Shown: positions 43,730 to 55,600 of the stretch, one piece after another | How positions within the stretch are numbered: the stretch's first letter is position 1 | Layout: each line of letters starts with the position of its first letter | Assembly: GCF_000764305.2 (NCBI RefSeq) | Contig: NW_025941463.1 | Span: forward strand, 1-64,000 | Reading direction: 5' to 3' | Length of the DNA: 64,000 nucleotides | From: Hyalella azteca | Taxonomy: Eukaryota; Arthropoda; Malacostraca; Amphipoda; Hyalellidae | Notes under the pieces: generated by a model | What the model was told of the DNA's origin: nothing | What the model saw: the letters and a program-made list of their open reading frames with translations, nothing else | The model's database searches: none | Made by a program: the position numbers and the translations under genes

Positions 43730-43991
43730 TTGAATGCAATTCAGTTCCAGAACCAAATCTTTGGCAACATCGAGATGAATGGGGTTATTTTTCATCTCAG
43801 CTTTCCGCCACCCAATAATTGTTCATTAAGAGAGAAGGGAAAGTCAAAGATCGACGCTTTTGAGAATGAAGATTTGCCGAGGTTGATTTTAGTACAAGGG
43901 AGGACCGAGAACCTGGCGGGCGAGGGAGTTGCCGGCGTCCGAAGTCAGGCAAGCGCGTCGGAAAACCCGACCTTCCCCACACTTTCATTAT

Positions 43992-44112
43992 TGCGACAGG
44001 AATCACAATTCAGGTAAGAATAGCATTGTAGCCAGTGGATCACAATTCAGGTATGAATAGTATTGTAGCCAGTGGATCACAATTCAGGTATGAATAGTAT
44101 TGTAGCCAGTGG
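43992..44112. repeat. 37-bp tandem repeat carrying a donor-like site, about 3 copies
   Basis: Unit GATCACAATTCAGGTATGAA...GTAGCCAGTG. Each copy contains CAG|GTAAGA or CAG|GTATGA. The first copy ends an open frame (43730-44010) in a consensus 5' splice site. Confidence 0.85.
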
Positions 44113-46038
44113 GGGATTTTTCAAGTTTTCTTACAGCGATAAAAGCATCAGCAAGTCACTTTCATTTCTTCAATATATATACAGTTATGATTTGAATATA
44201 AATTCGAAGTCAGACTTCACTAGAAGAGAAATGCGCAAAGCAGGGGAGACCAGGCACTTAGTGACGGGCGTTATTAATAGGGTTATAAAAGATATATCAT
44301 TAGTCTGCTTATATAACAAGCACCAAATCTCATTATTTTTCCTGTATGATAAAAAATTAAGTTATGTTTATAAATGCGTGACGGGGTTTGGCTTCATGAA
44401 AAGTGAAATAGAGAAATCTGCTTCAGGAAAATCCTAAAAATAGAAAAATGTTAATTATAGTAAAATATTAAATCCAACCTTACATGCCAGACTAAAGTAT
44501 TGTAATTAGTTATTTTGAAACGTGCTTTTTATTAAGTATAGCAATCAAATATTTCCAAAATAGATTTGAATTTATTGTTTACACCGTCAGATATAATTAA
44601 AATTTTGGGGTGAATCTAAAATTATGCTCTGTACTTTTTCAAATTTTATTCGCAAAAATCTTTCAATACAACCGATGCAGAAAAATAACCTCAGGAGGAA
44701 AAGTAGAGGGATTCTCCACTGATTCAAAGAATTAAATAACTTCCCATCTTACATAATAGCGGATATCGAATTAGACTAGACGGATTTCGCTTTTTTGAAA
44801 GCGAAAAAAATAGATAGTGAAAATTGTAAAATATCAAAACAAGTTCCGAGAACATTATTACATACCGATGTAATATTACATTTATTACGATTACATACAT
44901 ACCGGTTGCTCATACCGATGAATAGATAAATAGTAATATAAAATAAAAATGACAGTTTGTCTCGATGGTCTCGTCCGACATACGCATCTGGACATTTCAC
45001 TTCCTGAGGACCTTTCAGCTATTTCTTTTTTACACGGATTTTGTGCATTAATTCTACCTATTAAATTGTAACAGTTTGTAACGGTTTCCTACAATTTTAG
45101 GACGAACTTTACCTTTATATCAATCGGATATCTTAGTTAATTGTTTTTACCTGGACCCAAATTAGTAATAGCATTTTTGTTGTAATTTCTATTTTACGCA
45201 ATCTCACAATGGGAACAAAAAGGTCAGATGAAGACATTGCTATTCCGGTCTCGGTAATATCAGAATAGGTTTGAAGCAGATTTGCCATATCTCATCTCGA
45301 TTTGTAAGCTTTTCTAGCTTATCCCTCTAGATCAACCATTAAAAATGATTACTTCATCATTTCTCAAATAATTACTAGTAAGACAAAAAATTTTTAAAAA
45401 TAAATGTAAATGAAACTTTTTGGAGTATCTCGCTTGCAACGCCTCCGCCTAAATGGAATTATCAACACAACAACACTAATTGCGAGTGACTCGAGAAACT
45501 CAATATTCGACCCGCGCGCCTTCAAGCCCGGACAACGAAGATTAATGTCTCGGAATTGCTGGAAATTTTCTAATTCATTACATCCAGCAAGTGAAACACA
45601 AAACCAGCGCAAGATTAAAACAAAATATGATACTTTTTAGACTCAATAAACAGAAAAATGAAACCAGCACCCGTTTTGAGTTGAAGATCATGAAAACATG
45701 GAATCGTTTTCTCTATCTTCAATCCAAGTGACTCCTATCGTGATAGTCAATATATAACAAGTTCACATCCAATCTACTCAACAGCGATAGAGTTAGATTG
45801 TTCAAAAATTACTTTTAACATCCTATCCGTATCATATCAATTTACATAAAAATGGAAGGAAAAACTTCAGCATATCCAGTTTTTGCTGCTCCTACGAGTT
45901 CTTAAATTCTAAAGACAACAAGGTCCCATAAAGTGAGCTATTTTAGTGATGCGCACTCATCCACAGTCATGCTCGGGACACAAGAATAAACTTTTCTTCG
46001 TCGGCGATTGCTGGGATGAGCCTAGCACAAGCTCAGTG
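44113..46038 (-). other. Non-coding stretch
   Basis: AT-rich; open frames on both strands at 45394-45640 overlap and show no similarity. Confidence 0.6.
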
Positions 46039-46189
46039 CCTGGGCCCATGCTTTCAAAAAAAGTTAAGAGAACGTAAGTTCATCAGCCAATCATTGGCGG
46101 TCTTTCAAGCAAAATCCACCAACCATAGACAAGAAAATAGAGCGTAAGTACTTACGTTCACTTAGCGAGTTTTGAAAGTATAGCCCCTG
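46039..46189 (+). mobile_element. 150-bp dispersed element, copy 3
   Basis: Begins CCTGGGCCCATGCTTTCAAA and ends GAAAGTATAGCCCCTG. This copy and 39621-39772 share orientation; 24757-24906 is inverted. Confidence 0.8.
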
Positions 46190-49100
46190 GACAACATCGA
46201 GGGAATATCTCAATATCTGAAGTGTAATGTGTCGTTCTGCCAGATCAGACACTCGGACACGGGACGCCACTCGCCTTATCTGCGCCGACACTCCAATAAT
46301 GCAGACTTAGGTCGACACGCCGAGTCTTGCTTACTCAATGTGTAGCTTCTTACACTCAGAAGCACCATCGGCTCAAAGAAACAATGTCCCTCTAACAAAA
46401 AATTCGAAAAATTATAATAAATATGATTTTATTCACATCTAGGACGCATGCGGCAGAGAGCGTACAAGTGAGTCATACGTTGCAGATACGATGTAACGTT
46501 GAATAGACCAAATGTCAAAAATTAAGAGCAATAATATCTTATTAACTTACTTGGCAATAACATACCGCTGTCCTGAACACTGATAAATCATAATGAAAGA
46601 AAATATATATGTATGAAAAGCAACAACAAATTGAGAATGATATCCAAAATGCAGATGGCGCTTATGAGATTAAGCACCTCAATTTCAGCGTCACTTTATG
46701 CCCATATAAAATAGCCAAGTACGAACTGGTGTTCATTGATGATCTAGAAAACTCTGAAAACCAATCCATGTTTTCACGCTTATCTTCCGTCCCAAAACTT
46801 TAGCCTTTCATATACATTTTCTTTCTCCCTCTCGCTCTCCGTTCCACCCACTCGCAGGCCGCCACGAGTGCCCCTCGCATAAAAATGCAAATGGGAAAAT
46901 CTCATTTTTTATGATCAGTTAGGTTTTATAGTGGTTTTCCTGCGCGTCTATTCTTCTTGACGCTCTAATTCCGGCGCACTTTTGATGCAGCCTAGCGGAC
47001 GTAAAAGCTGCCGTTGCGCCACAGGTCCCATTTATAAAACTGGCAACTGCCTAACCTTTCAATCTTTCATTAAAAATACATGCTAAAGAAAAACATAAGT
47101 GTGCCTTGTTAAAAACAGTCTAATATCTGTGAAGATAGAAGACAAATATCAAGAGTGTAAGCGTAACATCTGAGAAGACAAATATCAAGAGTTTAGAGCC
47201 AAAATTTGTATCTGTGGTTTTGGGATGACGGTGTGCGAAAAACTAGGGTTTGATTAACTCAATTTTGCTGTAAATAATTAATTATAATTATCAAGCAGGT
47301 CGTCATATCAACTCATTTTGCCTCAAATTATTGATTATAATTATCAGGCAGGTCGTGTGGCAGACTACTTTATAAGTCGTCTTTCATGAATGACAAGCAC
47401 GTCAACACATATCAACTTAACCGAGCCTGCATTTGATAATTATTATGGTCACATACAGTTGAACGTCCTAGGAATTTATCTTTTGTATCTTATCTAAAAA
47501 ATTATGATCGAGTAAACAGCGCTAATTCGCGTTTCAAAGAAGGGTGAAAGAAGCGAAAAATATTGAATGCAATTAAATATTAAAAAACTGGGAGCGTTCT
47601 CCTATAAGAGTTCATCATCGGCATAAATTATCTATCGCTTATAAACCATTTTTGCAGAAGATTCATAACGGTATGTTTTAAATTTTAGTGAAGTTAGCCC
47701 CAATTATTGGTAGATTAATTAATGACTTGTAAATAATCTCCTTTTCCACGGTAAAAAGTTCCGTATTTGATGCAACAACATGAACCTGGCCACATGGCGA
47801 GCCGTTAACATGAGGCTGCTCACATGGCAGGCCGTTAACATGAGGCTGCTCACATGGCGAGACGCCAAAATAAAGCAGCATATTCTCGCGGCTGAACGAA
47901 AATATAAAAAAAACTGATAGGCGACAAGAGAACAAATAATCTAACAAATGGCATAGTGGTTCAATTCACCTTTTCTGCTTGAGTGGCTGATGGACGTCTC
48001 ACTTATTCTTGATTAACATTTAGAAGCAGACTTGAAATCCAGCGAAGGTTTGCATCCATCACCGAATGAAAATTGTAAGTCGGTTTCAATCACCCCTTAG
48101 AGGTTGTTCTTGTCTGACAACGTGGACGTATTTTTTAGTTTCTCAATAACCAAATCAAGCTATCTTCTTGGTTGCTTCTAGATCATCTTTGCATATAATG
48201 TGACAAGGGAATATATATTTTTAAATAGGCTCCAAACTTCTTTGCATTTTTGTATACTGAATGCATGACGGTGAACCAATCTGCCCAACTCAATTTTATA
48301 CAGCGTGACGAGCCTGCTAAGCATGCATTTGTTTAGCTCTACAAAAAGTTTGAATTGTTCAGTGGAGCGCAGCACCTTGCGGGAGTCCTGATAAAATGCG
48401 TAATGAAATGAATATGTTATAAGCAAGCGAACAATCAGCTCCATTTTCTATGGCTGAGCCTAAATCTAATTCATGAATAGAAAAATATTTGCATCTTGTT
48501 TAAGCCTCAGGCTCAGTTTAACTTTTAAATAAAGTATACAGAGATAAATTTGTTTACTGAACTTTCATTTGGTTCTGGCATCAGAGCATTTAATTTGAAC
48601 AGTTTAGATTGAATGAACAGAGTATTAACCCTTCTACCGCCGTATGTCACTCTCCGGGAATATAAGTTTAAACTTAAGTTATACGTAAACTATTGAGTGT
48701 AGCAACCTGAGGACGTTTGTACGCAACGGAGAACATTTTAAAGTTGTACGTGGCGGCAACCAGCAGTGCAAGTCATTTTGCGCTCACTAGAACGTATCCA
48801 TTTTGGGAAGTAGGCTTGCGACAATATTGCTCCGGTTACTCATGTCAGGCGGTAGAGGGTTAATTGCAGTGGTAGAAAGCACAAGTTATTTACGAAAAGG
48901 TTCGTCAACTTCGGAAACAATCGAAATTTATTCGGATAGTTAAGTGAAATATTCAAGCATTCTCTGTTTCAAGTTGGAACAAAGCTCACTTCAAAAAGAC
49001 TGAATGATGTTTTCGTCAAGCAACAGAAGTGATTTACGTACATTGCTACTTTGTACTTATGGCAGATAGTTGAAAATGGTAATAGCAGAAAATGGTAAAA

Positions 49101-50119
49101 TCCATGGTAATACTATTGTAATTGTACTTATGGGTTATGGCAGACAACGGTAAAATCCATGGTAATGGATTCAATGATAGAATTCGTTTTAAATCATAGT
49201 TAATCAAAAGGCTGTTAAATTAGTTCGATACTGGAGAGCTGACGATATTTTATAAATGTAGAAGTAATTTTATAAGACGTTTTAGAGGAAAAATATAGAT
49301 ATCGGTAATAAAAGGTACGTTCTAGATTAATAAACATTTAATTTTACATTCATGATCAATTGTTTCTTCCTTGCCGAAAGGAAATACGTAAACATTCATA
49401 GTTATTTCATATCAGCGAGTGAGATGCTGTTTTATTCACTAAATTATCAAGGTTTCTTTACCGTCATTGAGAAGACTAAAACAGCGGAAAATTTTCCGTC
49501 AAAAACCCGAAACCTTGACGCCATCTGGCGACAAGTTGAGGTGTCTGACGCGAAGCCCAACCAGCACATAATTGACTTGAATTGAATTTCTAGTTCTTAA
49601 TATTCTCGAGGGCGACCAAACTTGGCAAAGTTACCGCAAGCGTTCTTCTGTAGAGGAGGGAAGTCTTTCACCCGCTGTCTGAAAACTTCGGAAAATAATT
49701 CCCGTCGCAATAAAAAGGTTGTCCTCTTAGAAAGGTTCTAGAAAAAATCCGGTCGGGGGTTTTGACGGTGGCGGAGCGTGAAGACAGAATAATTAATCCA
49801 GAGGCCGCGGAAAATATGGATCTGAACCAGCGTCATTAAACTAACTATGATTGAACGAAGTGTGAATTGGGACAAAATGCATCTTAAGGTTACTCAAAAA
49901 TACGAGGTAAAAAGTGAGAGTAAACACAATTACATATTAATTAATAATTAGGGTCGAAGAACTCATTTGTATAGCAGCAGTTGAGAAGCTGAGGAAAATC
50001 CAACCGGGTCCATATTTTTTTCCTTAAATATGTTACAGTCCGCGCCGGGCTGTCAGAAATCGAGCACGGCTTGGCACCCACAATGCAATCAGAAGTCAAA
50101 CCTTCATCAAGAGTGATGT
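46190..50119 (-). other. Non-coding stretch with small duplications
   Basis: No gene. Local two- to three-copy repeats: GACAAATATCAAGAGT at about 47142-47197, a 66-bp pair with ATTATAATTATCA(A/G)GCAGGTCGT at about 47262-47355, a 30-bp unit (GTTAACATGAGGCTGCTCAC) at about 47790-47865, and GGTAAAATCCATGGTAAT at 49095 and 49150. Confidence 0.6.
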
Positions 50120-50350
50120 GTGTTGTACGCAACGCTATCAGATGCAAGAGTTAAAACTGCATCAAAAGTAACTCAATGTGCTGTACGCAACGCTATCAGA
50201 TGCAAGAGTTAAAACTGCATCAAAAGTAACTCAATGTGCTGTACGCAACGCCATCAGATGCAAGAGTTAAAACTGCATCAAAAGTAACTCAATGAGCTGT
50301 ACGCAACGCCATCAGATGCAAGAGTCAAACCCGCATCAACATTAATGCTG
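50120..50350. repeat. 58-bp tandem repeat, 4 copies
   Basis: Unit with CTGTACGCAACGCTATCAGA then TGCAAGAGTTAAAACTGCAT; spacing 58 bp. Confidence 0.95.
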
Positions 50351-52145
50351 TGTGTGGAGAAATTTCGTAGCGGCGCAGCATGAGCTACTGAGATGGCGAC
50401 TTAAACTTATTGCTGAGTCACTCGCTGTGCAAAAGTAATCACGTTTCATCATCGTTTGTCACAGCCAAAGATTCTCGGATGATTCGATGCTAAGCTGTCG
50501 TGCTGGTGTTGGGAAAAGCTTGAATGCGGACGCATCGGGTCAATTCATCAGAAGGATTTGTTGAGCGATGCAAGACTCGTTATCAGCTGGCACCAATAAA
50601 GGGGCCCAGCGGGACGGCACAGTAAGCTTAGTCCTCACAAAACAACGCTATATTGAAATGCAAATGAACGCTGGCGAAACATAAAGGCCCTGCATTATTG
50701 TAGCTTATTGCCTGCTTGACCACATCGTTCATAAGGCGAGCTGCCGCCTTCGCTTCTTCATATTACGGTGCGGCCATTCACGAGCGCTTGTGAGGCGCGT
50801 AGCTTGCCTAGAAATGAACTATGATCTACAGAGCAGCAACAAAAATTTGCATAATAATCTTTCCTAATCAGAGGCCCGAAAATCTCGTAGTACTCGATGT
50901 AGTCACTCATTGGAGAGCTGCTGGCAAATGAACCATTGGCGTCGACGCAAAAACTCGAGTACGTTGTTATTAGTTACTGCATTGCGCGAAATGTAAGCCA
51001 TATGTTCATACATATTCATACATAAATAACATTTATGGATTAAAATCATGAAAGGAAAAAATAAATCAGTCATTGGGAATGACCGAAATCTTGTTATCAC
51101 TTGCCAAATGCGGATAGATTAAAAAACATAAATTCTGCAGCGTAATGGCTTCTAATGTCCTCAAAATACAAAAACTCAACTACAAAATAATGACAAAATA
51201 ATGCGGCCAAGCACATCACTCAATATGTACCTACACCGGAAGCGTAAATTTTTGAACTGCCAATTTCGATACAAATCATGACCGGAAAAAATTATATCGC
51301 TAACCACAACCGATGCAATACCGCGAATTGCAACTCCCACTTCGCACTGACTTGCCACGTCCAAGAGTGAGTCTCTCCAATCTCGAGAGCCTGAAAAGTA
51401 TTGCAAAAAAACTTCTGCGCTTCGACAACTTGGTGAAAATATGTCGGCAACTTTTCAGCAAGAAGGAGGGAAACGTCGGAGCACCTGACATGTTCAGAGG
51501 TTCTTGAGGGAGGGAGCAGAGAATATTTCGTCGGCGAGGTAGAAATATAGACACGGAAGCTGCAGTTATGTACTGTTCGTATATGCAGTTCATATATATA
51601 CGAGTCATGGCTAATGGCTACTTTTTTATCCCGAAATTTATAGTGCTGATCCCTCCGTACCCTCTGCTTATTCACTCGATTCACAACGGATACAAAAACA
51701 TCCAAGAATTAAAAATGTCTGAATCAAACTCGTAAAAGTAGAAACAAGAATCTTTCCGCAATAATATTCTCTAAACAAGGAATTAACGTGAATCGTACGA
51801 TATAGTTTATTTAATAGTACATTAGCTTTGCAAACGTCTCTTTCCTGTATTTTTTTACGTATATGGAATTGAGCAGAAATAATTGTTGACTCGGAAATAA
51901 GATAGGTTGACTCAGAAATTCAATTAATTCTTCGCAGGCAAACACTGCTGAAATCGAGGCTAGACTCTTCGCCTTATACTTGAGCAACATCAAATAAAGT
52001 TTGCTCACGCTCAACGATGACCTTCTTACCTAAACTGTTACTTGATAAGACAGTTAAGATATTAAGCGTTAGAATATCATTTGCATTACGCGCGCGTCAA
52101 CCGATCAGTGAGTGTTAGACCACACTGACCTTTAAACTTTGGCAT
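50351..52145 (-). other. Non-coding stretch
   Basis: GC-richer patches at 50480-50810. Overlapping open frames at 51290-51705 exist on both strands without any recognisable domain. Confidence 0.55.
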
Positions 52146-52680
52146 CCTTTGGGAGAGCGTCTGGGCAATCTACACCCACCATAAACATGGAGCAGGGCAC
52201 GCTTATGGCGAGCGTGTGGGCAATCTACACCCGCCATAAACATGGAGCAAGACACGCTTATGGAGAGCGTGTGGGCAATCTACACCCACCATAAAAATGG
52301 AGCAGGGCACGCTTATGGAGAGCGTGTAGGCAATCTACACCCACCATAAACATGGAGCGAGGCACGCTTATCTACATAAACCATAAACATGGAGCGGAGC
52401 ACGCTTATGGAGAGCGTGTGGGCAATCTACACCCACAATAAACATGGAGCGAGGCACGCTTATGGCGAGCGTGTGGGCAATCTACACCCACCATAAACAT
52501 GAAGCGGGGCACGCTTATGGCGAGCGTGTGGACAATCTACACCCACCATAAACATGCAGCGGGGCACGCTTATGGCAAGCGTGTGGGCAATCTACACCCA
52601 CCATAAACATGGAGCGAGGCACGCTTATGGAGAGCGTGTGGGCAATCTACACCCACCATAAACATGGAGCAGGGGGCGAA
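52146..52680. repeat. 55-bp tandem repeat, about 9.5 copies
   Basis: Unit GCACGCTTATGGAGAGCGTG then TGGGCAATCTACACCCACCA and TAAACATGGAGCAGG. Copies differ at a few sites; one copy near 52370 has an internal deletion. Confidence 0.95.
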
Positions 52681-55600
52681 GCTCTCAGACATTCTTGGGT
52701 GGATGCCGCTCAACGCTCGTTGAAAAACTCCTAATGATAACCACCCACGAGACACAAAGAATATGTGGAACCTATCCAGTCTTTGTAACCGTTCGTAAAA
52801 AGTTAACCCAACACAAAGAATAATGTGCTTGCAACATATTCAATACGCACCATTTATGCAAAGCACTCGGGATACCATGTAAAATTCATAATCAAAAATA
52901 GACGAGAGACCCAAAGTAATGATGAAGTTTATAAATTTCGAATGGATTGTATGAATTATTGATAGCTTAATGAATATTGAAAACTCTCATATAATACAAC
53001 GTATAACATTTAAAAAATTGGCGAAGACAAGCTATGGTAGATATTCCGGACAGCAGCCGCCCATGAAACGCGAAAAATGTGCAGGTTAAATGTTCAAAGA
53101 TCAAATGCATTAAACATGCATATCAACATAACTTTAAACATGCACGAATTTGAAACGCTACATCCAAATTATAGCAGTATTTCCTGATTCGGTCTATAAA
53201 TAAATTTTTGAAGACACACAGGGAACATCAAACAGCGCAACAAAATATCGAGGAAACGAATCGTGTATCTACGAAAAGAACATTTAAATTACATATTAAT
53301 AAATAAATTTAAAATACATTGGAAATTTGAATGGTACATTTTATTACTGGAATTATGATGTTTTTGATGTCGCTCGATTGATGCGTTTCGTTTTTTTAAA
53401 TATTCTTGTGACTCTTTTCACACTAAAAGTACGCTCTCCGAATAAAAAATTATAATCAGACTACCAATTTATTCATTCAAGCAACACAGCTCGCAAAGTC
53501 AATTCTATTTGTATTTCCACCCTAGATTCGAGGCGAAATAACGATTTTTCCCAAATTAGCGGATTTGGGGAAAATCAATTGCCATTGTAGCCATTATAAT
53601 AATGTAGCCATAATTTTTCATAATTGAATCATTATGATTAAGCATGAAAATATTTACTTTTTTGTTCATCTAAATCACGTTACCTTTTCTTAAGATAGCA
53701 AGCAACCCACCATCTTGCTTATCAAGGCATCCCCCTAATATCTAGGTACGAAAATTTCAGCACAGGCGACCACTTGCTGCGAACACGAACACTTGCAATT
53801 AAATGGCTCAATTTGTCCCTAGTTAAAGTTATTATTTTTCACAGGCAAGCGAAGAACGGAGTTTGTTTTTCTTCATATTTTTGTTCACTGCTACAGCAAC
53901 GCGGCCGGGAAGAGTCAACCTGCCCTGGCTGACCTCTCTTAAGGAACCGGTTTTGCTCTCACTAGACAACGGAGATTTTTTTTCTTCCAACAATAGATCC
54001 ATAGAAAAGCATGGCTAAAAAAACCGCCACCACGGAGCAACGAACAGGCGGATTCAAGATTATGCTAAAAGTCGGGGCGGATAAAGAGTAGCTCTTATAA
54101 AATACAATCGAAAATCAGCTGTAGGGTCGCTTGAGAAATAGTTAGGAACAAAGGGACAAGGGATGGCTAGAAAGTGCAACTTGGCTGTTGCAAAATGTAG
54201 CATGCGGTCATTCTTACTGAAGTTGTAGGCGACCAGTAAACTATTAACCGTAGTCTATAATGATATAGTCTTACTGAAGTTCTAAGCAAGCAATTAATCG
54301 TAGTCTATGCGCCGTCATTCTTCCTGATGTACTTAGCTATTAATCGAAGTCTAAATATCGGATAAATTCAATCTGAATTTACTGAATTATAGAATGTTGA
54401 GGCTAGGCTCGCTACGGAGAGCTCGTGGGTTCATCGATAAGTTTGAGCGAAACATGCCACTTTCTATTTATTATGTTCATCTAGGTGTAGAACTTCGTAG
54501 GTATGTTTTACGTATAGATACCTATTACTTTGCTGGTAAAATGTCTTGGTACGTAACACCGTGTAGTAATGTAGCTCATCAACGCTCTCTCTTTTAACAC
54601 AATACAAATAATAACAGAAATAAAAATTTTTGCATTATATTATGAAACAAACCTAATTAGAAACAGTGCAGTAATTGAAGCACTTCATCAAAATTGGAAC
54701 GAATAAAACGTTATCTGGCTATGTTATTGTAATCAATATTATAAAAAAATAATTTCTTGTAAATAAAATGCGCCATTAACCACCCAAATTTTTTTGACAT
54801 ATCGGAAAAAAAGACACGCATAAAATATGAAAAAATATGCCCGTCATGGAGCCCTCGGTGCTCGTGGCGCAGAGGGCAGCAGCATGTGAAGAATTTCCCC
54901 GTCACATCGTCTGGTCATCGCTGGCTCGCACCTCAGCGCTGACTCATCACATTCAGGAAGTGTGAGTTTTGGAGTATGTGCATTAAATTACCTCTCTATG
55001 ATTAAATAATTGTAGTTTTAAATCTGCTTTTAAATGTATGTATGGGTATTGATGAATGACTTGTATATTGTGAGTAAATAGATATGCATAATGAGTAGAG
55101 GGAACTTCCTTTAAATCTTGTTTAAAATTTATGTATGGGTATTGATGAGTGACTGACTTGTATAGCGTGACTAAATATATATAATAAGTAGAGGGAACTC
55201 CCAGCTATGTAAGCGAGAAAAAGTTACCTCTATAACTATATGTTCTCTAAGTTTTTATTCTGTTTGATTAATCGCTTTACTCCATCAAAAATTCAGTATC
55301 CTCCACATTTTTATCAAGCTGCAGGATAACAGTTCGCGTTATTCCGCAAGCGCAGTTTTGTCAGGGCCCGCAAATGGCTGACACGATCCCAGAAGTCCGT
55401 CAAGGAGGTCACGAGTCGGCCGCCTGACGGTGACAAAGCTGACGTAATAAATCACGTGCGTCACGTGACGTGCTTCGGACGCACGGACACGCGTCTGAAG
55501 GACACTCCAAAAAGTCACAAAAAAACGACGGAAGTCCGAGAAAAAAGCCGACGGAAGCCGAAGAAAAAGGCCGGCGGCTGGCAGTCTGCCGCAAAGAATT

